NCBI RefSeq assembly: GCF_021917145.1
Contig: NC_061070.1
Span: forward strand, 12,363,390-12,427,389
From: Hypomesus transpacificus
Taxonomy: Eukaryota; Chordata; Actinopteri; Osmeriformes; Osmeridae
Length of the DNA: 64,000 nt
Reading direction: 5' to 3'
Position numbers and translations under genes: made by a program. Positions 36,166 to 52,692 of this stretch are shown here, in pieces (within the stretch, counting starts at the first letter, position 1; each line of letters opens with the position of its first letter). A model generated the notes under the pieces. That model saw only the letters and a list, made by a program, of their open reading frames with translations. It had not been told where the DNA came from and ran no database searches.

Positions 36166-39100
36166 TCTGCAGAAACAAAACATGATTTGGTACATGGCCA
36201 TGTTAGAAATGTATTGGTATTTCAGATAAACCCATTTCATTAATCATTAGGCCTAAACGATTGTGTGGTGCCAACTGTGCACCTTAGGAGGAAAAAACTG
36301 TTGTTTAACAGGTAAGTAAATTTGGAATGGAGAAATACTTGTTAGGTGTCATTTGTATGTTTTGCATTGATACTTTTCCCTGGGAGAAAGCCAACATCAT
36401 TTTCAGTTTCTTGTTTCTGAGAATGTACCACATCTGTCAACTTTTCCCTGCTTTCTCTTTCTTTCATTTCTGCTTTACAAATTAACAAATAATATTAATT
36501 TCCTGAAAGACAGAGACCTACAAATACTGACCTACAAATAATTTCCATATAAAACGCATGTTCAATGTTTAGAATTTCCACAAAACAAATGTCATTAATG
36601 TGGACAAAAAAATATGGAGATTCCTACAAAATCATGAATTGTGCATGTACCTTTAGTGGACTTGATTACCCACTGGCTAACTCCCATTATGGTTATGTTT
36701 TGTGGTTGAGAAGCTCAAATAACCTTATCTTCCTGTCCCCAAAACCATATTTCCTGAGAAAACCCACCCTCTTCCCTCTAATCAAAGACATTTGTACACA
36801 GCTGACTAGAGTTTAAACTTGAATATTGTGCATTTCATAAATAATGTACTATTGAAATGCCTAGCACTGACTACTGACTACTAGTCAGACATAAACCATA
36901 AAAGGCTAGGGTTATACTAACACTTTCCCAACAAAACATTGACATTTCCATTAAACTCAAAAGTAAATGTGGTCCCACGGTTTTTGCTGTTAATTGTTCT
37001 CTTGGTTGCCGAGTTTTTACATTATTTGACTCTGTATACTTGAACGATGTTCATATAGGCAACGATCAATTAAGATCAGTTTAAAGATCAAGACCAATTT
37101 TGAATACTATTTTGAATTCCTCAAAGAACAGCCTTCGATTTCAATATACAAAGTAATTGCATTTCTTAAGTCTAGAGTGTCTGCAAAATTACCGATCTAT
37201 ATGAATTATAATTTCGACACAGGATCGGATACATGCGTTTGGCGTTCTCAACAATGTGAAACGGTGTTCGCTGTCGCTTTCCCTACGTTGCCAAGGAGTA
37301 TTTTATCTGCCCTGTAGAAAAAGTACTTGTACCAAAAATGGCGTATGTATTTTCTATCTGTATCCAGCCATCTATAACCAAGGTCATACCTCATGCTGCT
37401 GTATGTCCAAAGATATGAGTTAATCCTCTGTGTTTGATTTCTATAAATGTCAGCTCTTCCTTCTCTCATACACAAAAGATTCTGGTTTAATTGTTTGCCT
37501 TCATGATTTATCGAGCCAAAGACTACGGCTGATTCCTACGTCATCGTTTAAGGTTTCCGTCAGAGGCCGAGCAACCACGATCAGTTTAGCAATCCGCACG
37601 TACGCCACCACAGTTTATGAAAGGGCTGGGGTCTGGACCCATGCGCTGCGTTAAGCAACACACTACAGACTAAAATGTCCTTGCAAAAACAAAAACAAAG
37701 AAATAAGTATTTTTTGACACTTACTGTGGCAGATAATCATTTAAATTTAATTATTCTGCCTGCTAAAGGGCCGCTGTTTTTTTCCTGACGTTATGAGACC
37801 AATTAATTATTTCAGAATCATTTCTAACTGCATCGTAAATCGACTTCTTATGCGAACTAAAAAAATAACGTTGGCAGCTATGCTAGGTATAGTTAAACAA
37901 GATTCATTATGTCACTACCTCGATGGCCAAAACGAGGAATGCATTCTAAAGAGACTTTAGACTAAGAACAGTAAGGTCGGTTTTGAGTACAGCAGACTAG
38001 TAACAACAGTACATTGACTACAAATCAGACAACTACCTAACTACCTAGCATTGGCAAACAAAAACAGGTTGAAATTGTCAACTACTACAGTAGTGTTATC
38101 TATCATCAAGTCTATAAAGCTATCCTTGCTAGGCTAACTAGCTTGCTAGCAAACTAGACTCTAGTCTCGAAAATGGCTCTCACTCGTTTCATAACCACGT
38201 TGTCCATTAGGCATACATTGATATCAACCATACTTGCCTTGTCCCTTTGTTTTGAACCTTAGACTTCGAAAACATTAAATGTATATCCTCTTATTGTGGC
38301 AAATAAGACAATAAAGACCTCGACGTTTAAGCCGGTAAAATATTTCCGCCAGGCATGCGACAACGTCGTACAATATGCCTACAATAACATATCGCGAGAA
38401 CTCTTTCCAGCTGGTCAAACCAGATGTCTAATCTGGGTCAAACTCCTTGGTGTAAAACTGTGGAGACTTGCTGCCATCTTGTGGAACATTTTTTTTTTTA
38501 TGTTGTCACTTACTATGAATTTAATTACACAAGATTGACCTAAATAAAGAAAAAGCAAACACTCCTTATCTCGCTTTCACCATTTATCACGGTTGGGTAA
38601 GTAAAACGTGTGGATGTGCTTTGGCAACTACTGCTTTACTAAAAAGAACTATAGAAATGATAATTAGTATCAGTTAAGCAAAGGTTGAATGAATAATCTA
38701 AGGGAACAAAAGCAACCAAATGTGGAAAGAAAGGTGACTCCTGATTTAATATGGAGACCTCTTTCCCTCTCTGTTTCACTTAGGTTTCTGTTGTATGAGT
38801 ATGCCTGGAGAAAGATGATGAGGAGTAGGGGTGTGTGCAGGCATTCACATTCAAATAATTATAGAATTATAGATTGATAATGTTTTTTTTTTTACTTTCT
38901 TTTTAGTAGCTAGGACCAGGTTGTAAAGCATGGAGGATAACATTTTGTTTAGGGTGTGTGTGTGTGAAGTGTTGTTTTATCTAGCTGCACCACATTCCTG
39001 AGCAGGAGGGGGCGATAATGCACAAAAAAACGGTATGCCATTCAGAGCCGTAAAACAAGAAGAAGAAGACGACGCAGTAGGCTAAACAGTGGAATTACAT

Positions 39101-39216
39101 TTTGTAAGACAATAATAGTTTTTAAGTGACAAATAGATTGTCATATTTTGTATATGTGATTTAACTGCAACTTATTTTATAAGAGGCAGTAAGAATACAT
39201 CGACCCTCTTAAAGCG
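36166..39216. promoter_or_regulatory. Divergent upstream region of NCOA4 (-) and YIPF3 (+)
   Basis: About 3 kb without coding sequence. On the - strand a perfect GC-type donor (AAG|GCAAGTA, boundary 38238/38237) could end an NCOA4 leader exon, which would splice to the acceptor at 36167-36168. The YIPF3 leader includes an agaagaagaagacgacg purine stretch near 39057-39075. Promoter positions are inferred from gene orientation. Confidence 0.5.
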
Positions 39217-41592
<2,376 letters not shown>

Positions 41593-43458
41593 CTGTGAGC
41601 CCAAACATATGGCTGATAACCGGACCTGGTCTGCTTTGTGTTGGTGTTGTATAGCCGATGGAGACAGGACTGAAGGTCAAAGACTATGATGGGTAAAAGT
41701 TGGCATAATGTCTTCTTTAGACAGGAGCATAGTTGAAACATATACTTGTCGTGTTGTTGATACATTTCCAACTGATTCCATGCTTTTTGGTTCAATGGGA
41801 TATGTCATGTTTACCTGGTTGTTCTTGTGCCACATTAAAATACAGCTTAGTGGAATGGCACCTTACATATGTGTAAATATCAACTTATAAGTTACCTTGT
41901 AATATGATTTATTGTACCTAAAAGAAGTTTGAATGCATCATAGTTTTATTTTAAAAGCAGGTAGTTGACAATGTTTTCCACTAGACATGTTCTCACCTCT
42001 TGTGGGTTTTGTTACATACTGTAAATTATAGTACATGGGGACAGGGACCTTGAATCAATGAGTCGTGCCTATATATGTGTTCTGAGGGGTTAATCAGTGG
42101 GGGCATTCTGTATATAAAATGGGGAAAAACAAATTTTAAACAAAGTTTCTCCTTATCTGGAACTATTACTGTATCACACAATTGAAGTTGATGTGATTTG
42201 AAAAGTTTATGCCAAATAGTTTATTGTGACTTGGTTATTTTTTCCATCCCCTTTTCTTTTTCTTTTTTTGTATTCCTTTTCTGACCATTGTTTTTTTTGT
42301 GCTTTATTTTTTTTGGGGGGGGGGGGACAACTACTGGTGTTATGTTTTGGATTATTGAACAGAAAGATACAAAGCAAATAAACTTTATTGATCTGGACGT
42401 TTATATTCCTAAAAAACAAAACATATATGGCTTATCATAATGACAGATATGCGCAAGCTATTTTACCAGGTGATAAATCAACACACATTTCCTTGAACTG
42501 GATAACAAATGATGCCTAAATGAGTCCTATATATCTGATGCAAGAAAGCGAATGAAATAGCTTGAAGCTATAATTAGTTTATGCCCTGTGCTAATTTAGG
42601 ATTGACCAAAGCGCCTACATACTGATGGCACGTGACCAATATCGGTCTCATGCAAGACAGTAGCGTACAGCCATTGCTCCGTTCATTTCTTCCTTACGGT
42701 GGAGCCATTATACTTAGATGTGCAGCACTAACTAGCAACTAACCAGCAATGGAAGCGCCTCGGGGAAAGGGGTACACTGCTGTACTCTTGAGAGAATTGT
42801 TAGTGCATTAATAATTCTAACTGGAGAGCAACATGTGACAATCAGGCAGTAAGGACTTCATCCTGTTACGGTGACATCGAGAAGAGGGTGTCCATAGTAA
42901 CCGACACCTGCGACGGGGGCAAACAAACGTCTTTCCTTGTGTTTAAAAACGGAAGCTCACGAGAGGATTAGACATTTGTGCCGCTTGAAGGGACATTCAA
43001 CTGGGAACATATTCGAGTGTATTTGGCGGGTGACAACAATGTACCAACGTATGTATAGCCTGCATGGCCTGCAGTAGGAGTAGCAGATTTAGCCACGTTA
43101 TAGCGTTGTAGGTGGGTGATGTCACCGCGTGAAGCAGCTGAGAAGATTGTGCAAATTAACTTTGGATACCTCGCATATCCGTTGGGAAAGAACGTAGGCC
43201 TGTTAATGACTATTGCACTAATAAATGTAATGTTCAGGTAAGGTAGCTATTGATTGAGCTATTGGTTGATATAACTTGCTTTACCATGCCATATAGCTAG
43301 CACATACGCCAGCTATTGAACAACTTTGGACAAGAACCTTAATGTAGCCGGCATTTGGATTAGTTATAGCTATACAATCGTTACATTTGGACTTTTACGC
43401 CTAAAATGCAGGCTACCTCAGCTGGGTTAAAACCTTGAATGTACACGACTTGACCAAA
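41593..43458 (+). other. YIPF3 3'UTR, intergenic DNA and LRRC73 leader
   Basis: YIPF3's likely 3'UTR ends at AATAAA 42377-42382. Then comes about 300 bp of intergenic DNA and the LRRC73 5' region from about 42700. POLR1C, expected here from human order, is not present. Confidence 0.6.
42377..42382 (+). terminator. yipf3: YIPF3 polyadenylation signal
   Basis: AATAAA in gcaaataaactttattg lies about 785 nt after the YIPF3 stop. It is the first canonical signal. Confidence 0.65.
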
Positions 43459-46400
43459 ATGCTGCCAGGTTCTATTCAGATAACTGGAGAGACACTCTCG
43501 GGGGCCGAAGTAAAGGACATATGCGACAGCTTGAAAGAGAATAGTGTTAGGCTTCTGTCTGTCAGAGGATGCCAGCTTTCAGACCGCGACTTCGGCCGGG
43601 TATGTCGTGGTGTCGCTGAGTCACACTCCTTGGCTCAACTCAACCTGAATCTCGGTGTGGTTTCGAGCATAAACCGGACAAAACATCTTGCCGATGCTCT
43701 TAAGGCCAACAGATCAATTCAGACTTTATTGTAAGTAGGACATTTTTTTTCATATTGAATACATCAGTAGAAGACATCAGTTGTCTCAGTACAGTTTAAA
43801 ATATGTTTTAGGCGCTTGAACCCTAGATTTATCCCCCCCGTGAAATTATTAAGTAATATTTACAAATAACTTGTTTGATTATTTGTCATATGAAAGTCAA
43901 GGTGCAGCTACAATAATACACACACACACACGCACACGTTTTTCATGTCTCTCCCTATTTCTCTCTCACAGTCTCCATGGCAGCCCCTTGCTAGATGCAG
44001 GACTAGTCACTCTGAACACAGCCCTGTCAACTCATCCGTCCCTGGTGTCACTGGACCTTGGTGACTGTCTACTGGGGGATGAGGCACTAAGGCTCATCTG
44101 TGGTATGCTGCCCCCAGATGGGGCCAAATCAGGTACAGCCTAGTTCACACTTGCTTTACTTGAATAAGTATGATTGTTTAATATGCAAATAAATGCATAA
44201 TCACACGTCATTACTGTGGAATCCACGCTCAGCCTGTAATTCAGTGACTGCATGGTTTTGAGATGCTGAAGGTCATTTGATGGTAAGTATCCAATTGTCT
44301 AAAGGTCTACGGGAGCTGACTCTGAGTGCTAACCCAGGCATCACGACCAAGGGCTGGGCCCGACTGGCCATTGCTGTGGCCCACAGTTCCCAACTACGAG
44401 TCCTCAATCTGGACTATAATCCCTTAGGTAAGCACTAAACACCTGTTACCATGCATACATATGATCTATTTGTAACCTCTGGTGTTTATCCAGTAATCCG
44501 CCCCTTCATCACTCAATACCTTGTTATTTAATGCCATAAAAAGCATGTGTTTGAATTATTGATAAGCAGAATAACGGTTTACTAAAGAAGCAAACACTCT
44601 TGAAATACCAATGATATTCATCGTATTCGCCGGTTGCCTCATGCAATGTCCAATCAGTGTTATTCAGGCGCGTCTCCATGACAACCTTCTGCTTGCTCAC
44701 ACTAGAGAGAAAATGAGGTCCTCTGTGGAACAGGTTGTTCCCAGTTCAAATTTCAAAGTGTCAGTTAGGGGGCAATATGGCACAGTAAAAATCATCCATC
44801 TGTAAGAAGAATGACAATCTCACTTGGACGGTTTTCATGGCACCGACCTGTCCTTTAATTAATCAACTTCATGCTGCATCAATGGTTGTCGTCTCGGGTC
44901 TCCGAGTTCAGATATTCATGGCATGGTCGTGGGTTCTGTTGGGTCTCCAGGGGACCAGATAGCAGGCATGCTGGCAGTGGCTGTGGCTTCCAGTAGAACT
45001 CTAGAGGTGTTGGACCTGGAGGGAACCGGACTCACTAACCAGTCGGCACAGGTCTGTAACAGCCACACCATCATACAACTGAAACATAGCTAGGACAGTC
45101 CAATTCGATTGGATTGTTGATTGTGGTCGTATCTTATGGTCACAAAGCTTTCCACATAATAACACTTTTCTATAAAATGACAATGCTGGAGTCTCTGCAA
45201 TTTGAGGCCTAGCAAACGTCCACTAGGTGGTGCTATTACATAGAAAACCACAACATCACAGCCCTCCAAGACACTCTAATTAAGAAGTCAATCCACTTTC
45301 TCGGGAGATGAAATGTGGCCTTTCATGTCCATTCAGATCACTGCAAGACAAGGCAGGGGAGAGCTGAACAGGGCCCAGGGCTAGTGTGGCAGAGTCTTAG
45401 TCTGGTGACTGGGAGGACTCCTGGTCTTTGATCAGAGCTTTTCATCTCGACAGCTCGCCGGCCCTGTTCCCTACCCCTCTTAGTCTCACTGGTATTGACC
45501 CCTCACCTTGAATCTCATCTGCATTAAAGATGTGTTCCCCCCCAACCGCTAGAGGAGAGTCTCCTCTCTCCCCACCTGTACCTCAGCCGTCTGGTAGTCA
45601 ACTCAACAGCTACCGCAATTGAAAATGTGCTTCAGTTTTCGGGGCTTTCTCACCTACCATTGCTGCCTTTCAGCTTCCGTTTTCCTTCCACACTTAAAGG
45701 GTCTGTCCTTGGGATGCCTATGTGAAAAGACCGTGTTTTCATTGTATGCTTGTGAAAGACCCCTTGGCATAGCAATTTATTTAAGGTTTTAACATGAAAA
45801 CGGATTATTTTCTAACATTTGAGTAAATCACATGTGAACTGATTCACTTTCTGTGAATAGTAAAAGGATCTATTTTTTTTCTAACGTAGACTATTCAAGT
45901 GGTATGGGCATACACAACAAATGGCATGAACTTACTTTTGTGCTCCCCCATTCTCCAGGTCTTCCTGGACATGGTGGAGAACTACCCCACGTGCCTGCGC
46001 GTGCTGGTCCTGGCCGAGAACGCCATCAGCCCTGAGCTGCAGCAGCAGATCTCCGATTTGCTCTCCGAGGGTGAGGAGGAGGAAGACATGGAGGCGGAGG
46101 CAGCGCCGCACAGTAGGAACCTGCTCCCCACCAGGGAGAAAACCACCTGGCTCCCCCACAGCAGTAAGGGCTGAGCTGGCCGATTCAAACAACAGACATG
46201 CTTTCCCCCTGTCCTCTCCATCCCGGGTCAGATTGGTCATGTCACTGTCTAGACATGGCAGATCGATCTCTCCCCGTCTTTCTTTGGCTTCCTGTAGATG
46301 CAGTAGGAGGGATCTGTGGCCTGTCCTTTGTTCTAGTCGAGCTGTGTCAGATCCGTTTATCCCTCATTCTAGATTTGTGGATCTGTGGCCTATTAGTCAA

Positions 46401-46728
46401 ACAGTAGAATAGGATATTTCCTATCCTTCTGTGTTCCTGTCCTCTCCCATCATTGATGATATTCTATAAAAGGTAGATCCATGTCTTGATCTGTTATACA
46501 ATAGGTCCACAGGCTCTTGCAGATAAAATATGAGCATTTAGTGTAAGCTGTTGTACACAATTTTTATTTGAGATCCAATTGTTTTAGGGGGCTTGTTCCT
46601 ATTTCAGGAGTGCTGTAGAGTTGTAGTCCTAAACCGGTCTCCCGTTGTTTCTGACCCTTGCAGACTCCCAGATGATCCTGCTGACTTCAGGTCTAGGTGA
46701 GAGCCTACTGGCTGAGACTGAGATGTGA
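43459..46728 (+). CDS. lrrc73: Leucine-rich repeat-containing protein 73
   Basis: The protein is a ribonuclease-inhibitor-type leucine-rich repeat protein; its cellular role is poorly known. Six coding exons: 43459-43730, 43972-44132, 44305-44427, 44951-45051, 45959-46163 and 46664-46728. They total 927 nt (308 aa; human 316) with intact phase at every junction. LRR units are visible throughout, for example VRLLSVRGCQL, LAQLNLNLGVVS, LVSLDLGDCLLGDEA, LRELTLSANPGI, LRVLNLDYNPLGD, LEVLDLEGTGLTN and LRVLVLAENAIS. An acidic EGEEEED stretch and the C-terminal SGLGESLLAETEM match the human protein. An upstream in-frame Met at 43435 exists, but MLPGSIQITGE at 43459 matches the family start. Confidence 0.96.
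45052..45958 (+). other. LRRC73 intron 4
   Basis: Intron of 0.9 kb with no gene or transposon recognised. Confidence 0.7.
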
Positions 46729-47046
46729 ATCCACACACTTCCTACTTCAGTTTGATTTGTATTCCTTTGACCCTTTTTCCCTCTGCACTTGATTCAGTTG
46801 AAAAATCACAATATTAGATATCTTGCAACCAATCACATTTGCATGACCTGTAGCACTTGTACATAAAATAGCTTTTTTTGGAGCGGGCACAGTACCTTAA
46901 TACACACCAAGTGACTTATAGGTAATAGTGAATTATTTATTTTAAACATGTACTGTCTATTTATAGTTCACGTTTAAAGATTATGTAACCAATGAATGTT
47001 TGTATGCTCTGATAGACTATACAGGATTGTTGTGATCTGATATAAA

Positions 47047-47052
47047 AATAAA
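47047..47052 (+). terminator. lrrc73: LRRC73 polyadenylation signal
   Basis: AATAAA in ataaaaataaatctg lies about 320 nt downstream of the stop codon. Confidence 0.65.
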
Positions 47053-50000
47053 TCTGTTTACATATTCTTAAAAATGATTGTTTAAATCGTTTACTAATTC
47101 GCATATTAATTGGTCATCATTCGTTTTCAGACCTAACTGGCTCTCCATTTTGATACAAAATGTCGAAATGTAGACTGTGAACATCATGTCCAATCTGCTT
47201 GGAGTCAGCATAAGCAGTCCTTATGAAAGAAGATAAATGAAACGTAACGAGCATCAGAGCACTGAGCAAGTCAGCAGTATCATGACGACAATGCAGTGGT
47301 TCTCTGTTTCATCCCCCTTTCATCCCATACACCCCCTACTCACTCACTCTCTCCTCTGTCTAGCACACACAAGTCAGTGGAGCCTCTATGCCAAAGCTGA
47401 TTGTCCTGCATACTATTGGGGAAAGCTTTTATTCCTCCAAATCCCATTGTTTGAGATTTTATGTGTTCCATACATATTTAACTCCGGTCATTAGCTACAC
47501 AACATTACGCCATTGAGCTCTGGATTCTCTGTAACCTTGGTGCAAAGTTCCCTAACAAATCATTCCACTCCCATTGTCATACTGTGGATATAGAGTACAA
47601 AACAACCAAGGTCATTCTATCATGGCTGACAAGGATCGGGAATCTCTACACGGCTAACTAGGACACAGATAAAGAGGTCTGAGGTCATTCTGTGCGATGC
47701 ACACCACAGACCAACAGATGTCCTATGTATAGTAAGAGCACTCTAATCTCTCCCATCTCTTTCCATGTCACAGTCAGTTTGTTGGGTAGTCACTTTCATA
47801 TGGCATGGTCATGCACATCAGTGATCTACTACTAAATGACTAAATGTACTACTGAGTAATCCTATGAGACAGCCTTCAGTTGGTTAGGGGGCATTATGAT
47901 AAAACACACTGGATATATGATATGTATATATCAACATCACCGGCCGAAGGTGATCCGTCTCCCAGGATCAGGAGCTGCCAGCTCATCTTGATGACTGAAA
48001 GATCAATAATTTATTGACATCTAGGATCAATCTCCCAAGTTGCTATGGGACTTGGGTAAACAGCAGGCCGTTTTTTCCGTGTAACATGTCCAACCTTTGT
48101 AAAGGATCTGATCTTGTTACACTTGAACCTACCTCGCTGGACAGATGCCTGTGCTTCGACTGTGCACCTGGCGTTATGAAAGTCATCAAGGGAAGAGTAC
48201 TAAACACTGCATGTGGTTTGTCACTACATCAACAGAATACTCTTATAAACAGCTAATGATTAGATCATGACTGTCATTACACCTTCACCAAACTGACAAC
48301 TAATAAGACTCTTAAATTCTTAAAACGACATATTTGTACATGCCATTAATGCTAATACTATTCAGTGGCCAGGAGAGCCTCTGGGGAGGCCTGCTGGTTC
48401 ACTGCTTGGTTCTGCCTCAGAAGAAAGCTGCCAGAGATTACAGAATGTCTGCTTTGCAATCTGATGCCACTCTTGACTCAGTGGGAAATCTCTCATCTCT
48501 AAAATGGACCCTTAATTCAATAACAACTACCTTTATCGCCATCTCCTTAGTCTCCAAGACAATGCAGGCATAATTTCAGGAAGTGGAATCCAATTTGAAA
48601 TGCAACAAGATCTCAATTCGTTAATGGTTCTTGATCAGCGAAAGGAATTAATTTCCTATGACAAGGCTTTATGAATCTATTTTAGCATGCGCGACGTGCA
48701 TTTTCCATTTATTATTTTCTAAGAATGCTTTTACTTGAACATGACTCATGTTATTCACACATTAATGACGAGAGCAAAACACTTTACTAATTGGAGCTAA
48801 TTTAGGTCACCATTATTATAAAAATCTATAAGTTCCAATTAGTTATAAGAGCTCCTTAATTAACACAGGCCCTCAGTGCCAGTCCTCTCACCTATAGGGG
48901 GCTGACTTGGGTAAGGCTAGTGCTCTAGTCATATAGGGCACTGAATGCTGGATGTAAAATTTAAATAAACAATTACTGAATGTTCCCTGAAAATAAATAA
49001 CTCAATTGGGAACATTCAGCAGACCCCATGTAAACAAACTGCAAAGTTTAAAATATTTTATTTTCTTTAAAATATACATCAGTTACAAATTCAGAAAATA
49101 AAATTAGTACTGGTTTAACAGTCTTTTCTAGATTTTTTCTTTTAGAATGTTTTTTTGTTGTTGTTTTTTTTGTTTTATGTTTTTATAACAGTAAAGAAAT
49201 AAAATCACATGGTACAGCTACATGACCATGGAAACTTACCTGCTTACATCAAAATCAATGGAAATCTACAAAGCCATGAAATAAGTGATACTGCATCAGG
49301 GGTGAAATGAATATGCAACCAAAGAAAATAACAGTGTTCACACATCTCAGTATGAGAGAATAATCAAACTGTCACTCCATGCAAGACTGGTAAACAGACT
49401 GTGAGCCCTGTGACAAATTAAGGGTAAAGTGAGTCAATAGTCACTGCTCCTGGGAACTTGACTTGAGGGACCTCAAAACTAAAAACATCCCATAGTAAAG
49501 TGTTCCATAGAATCAAGTGTCCAATTTAAATACCAACTTCCCCATTCCATTCCTAATGAAAAATAACATTATTTCATTGACAGGAAACTGCACCGTGGAC
49601 ACACATTAAAGTGCTGAAAGAAACATGTTGCTGAGAGCATTCATTTCAAACACTACAAAACAACATGGTGTTTAAGACTGGATGATTTAAAGCAATGGAT
49701 GCCATGATGAGAGTCACTTAAATATATATTTCCTTGTGGGGCAGGACCTAGCTTTTTTATTTGAACAGAAATCCTTAAACGGTTGTTCTTGTATGTCAGA
49801 GCTCATCAATGGGCCTTTGAAAGTACATGTGACATACTAGTATAGCTGTTGGCATCAGAAGCACATGATCAGTGCATATCTGGTGTATGAGGATGCTGTT
49901 TCTAAATGTGTCAACAGTTATTTAATCAATTCTACAGTTGTTATTCTGCATCTACAGATCTTGAACATAAATCCAATCCTCAGAGTGCATGTATCATGTG

Positions 50001-52654
50001 TGCTTTCATCATTCTCAGAATACACAGTTTTGTGAAACAGCACTTCTGCCCCCGACTAAAGGGTCACAGAGAGATGATCATAAACATTGTGTTTATTTCT
50101 ACACATCTGAAAGACTGACATCAAAATAAAACAAAATCCCCAGACCAAATTCCTCTCTGCTGGTGTGAAGCATCCTAGTAAGGTGACCTTGGATCAAAGA
50201 AGGGCCATGTCACACTGTGATGTGTTCAATTATATTCATGAAAGAGGAGTCATTAAAGTTGCAGGAGACCAGATGTAAGGGCCTATATTTAAACGCAGAG
50301 TACATTAGTGGGACCTGAATCTTCCCCCCCGTTGTCTTTTCACCACCCCTCCCATTTTCTTTTTTTATTTGCACGAAACCTTGTCTACAGCACATCTGAT
50401 GAGCCCATGAAATATTAAAAATGTACATTACCACATTCCGGACCATGACAGACTATTCTCTCTCCTCACTCTTTCTGAAGTATTAGAAACCTATTTCTGA
50501 GGGTAATAAAACATGAATTATTTAGTCAAAGCCTGTTTCCACTGCTCCTATTAAGGGAGATTTCGAGGGAATATTTATACATAACGAACAAAACAATACA
50601 AACATTCTGAAAGTGGGGAAAAAAGAGAGAGAAGTTAAGGGTAGCAAGAGGGTGGCAGAGGTTGATTTTGAAGATTTGTGAGGCTAAAGGCCTTGGTTTC
50701 ACCAACCTGTCCCTTCATCACATTGGAGGAAAAAAAATTATGAATTATTCAAATGGGAGAAGTGCAACAGAAAGCTTACCGCTGTACCAGCATCTGTCTG
50801 GGGACTGAATCGTACTCTGGAGGGAATGGAGCCCCCTTAACCATGGCCCCAGTATCAGGAGGGTGGCTACGTTACTTAATGTTGCCAATTTGCTGATATG
50901 TCAAGTACCTCACTCTTAGAAGTTTCATTTATAATTGGTGGCTAAGACTCTCTATGTGAAGAGAGGTAAAATAGACTAATTGGTATTGTTCTACGATGGT
51001 GTCCATGTTCCTGCACGTAAATACACTTGAAATGATGATATTACACTTTTGACCACTCTGACACTGTGTACACACCATAGTTGAATAACACTGTCTGCAT
51101 GAGAGCTGGAGTGACATATCTAGCTGCTAGCACAGCTCTATTCTGAAGACCACAGCAGGGCACCTGCTCTCAGAAGCCAAGCCAATAGCACAGCAGGACT
51201 GGATCTGAATAACACTACACAACCAACCCCAAGTAAGGAAGGCCAAATGACGACCATGTCGGCAAACTGAAATGTGCTGCAGGCTTTTAGATCTGTAAAG
51301 CATGACTGGTAAATGCTACGTAGTGAATCAGTGAAGAACTGAATGGATAACTGACACTCCATACAGAATGAACAATGTTAGGTAGATTACAATGGAACAA
51401 TGACAAACGACTGCTAGGTCCACTGAATATGTGGGACAAAAAGGAAACTTTACAAAACAACACAAGCAAATAATTGTCTGTCAGAAAAACATAATCTCTT
51501 GATGTAAAGTACAGTAGTGTGAAAGAAATGGAATCAAAAGTTAAATTAAATGTTGCATAAATCATGATTACATTCCAGATTACATTCAAACTGAGTTTGC
51601 AAGTCTGTGAACAGATGTGGTACTGGTTTCAAAGTATGACAGATGTGGGAACATGTCATTCAAACTGTTGTACAGTTGGCTGAACAGAGACAAAGAGTCA
51701 CATAATAGAGTTTGCTTGGATTACGATGAGTTCAATTTGACGGTGTAAAAGTCTACACCTATCAAAATACTATCTTAGAGTATAGCTTGAAATAGGGTGA
51801 TGGGGGGTTGCCACCACACTCATATCATACATACTTTCAGATACTCAGATGTTTTAGACATGACATTTACAGTTAGCATGCTAGCTCACAATGACACATT
51901 ACATAGAGGAGTTGTGTAAAATGAGTTGAAAGGCATCTTCCAGGAGTTTTCTGGGGCTCAGCCCAGTGAATACTTCAAAAACATGTCCAAATCACTATTA
52001 GTTCACTATGTGTTATGCAAGCAGTGTGTCTTCCAAAAATACTGTCATCAGGTTAAGATCTTGCATTCAGTTGCCATGTGAACAAAGTGTTTGTTTCTTT
52101 CGCCAAATGGAAATACATAAACCCAAATTCATAATAACACTCCAGTAGTGAAATTAACCATAATTCAGACGCCAATATGAATTTCCTGGCCCATTTCAAC
52201 CAATACGGAAATGAGATCGCACACATTATTATAATCGGAATACTGGGCTTTACTTGAACTGAATTGCTATCATTCTTTCCGTAATCATTTTAAAGACAGT
52301 CCGAAATAAATTACTAGATTTGTGTTTACCATGACAAAGAATTATCTTCTCAACAAAAACATTTTAAAACAATCAACTTGAAAACATATAATTAAGGAAA
52401 GAAAACAATAATCAAACATCATTACAATGGTTATTTTATACAATTTCGACAAAACTAGACAGGATATCAATGGTGACATTCTGTGGATTGATTGACCACA
52501 ACCTGGTCAGTGTGTTTATGACAATCACAGTAGAGAGCCTGGAGGCTGCTGGACTAACTGGTAACCTTCAGAGGAAGGTTACACTGTCCTGTATGTTTCG
52601 GAGATCACAAAAGGGGACTAGTGCTCCTCACTCATACAGAGAGGAATAGGCACT

Positions 52655-52692
<38 letters not shown>

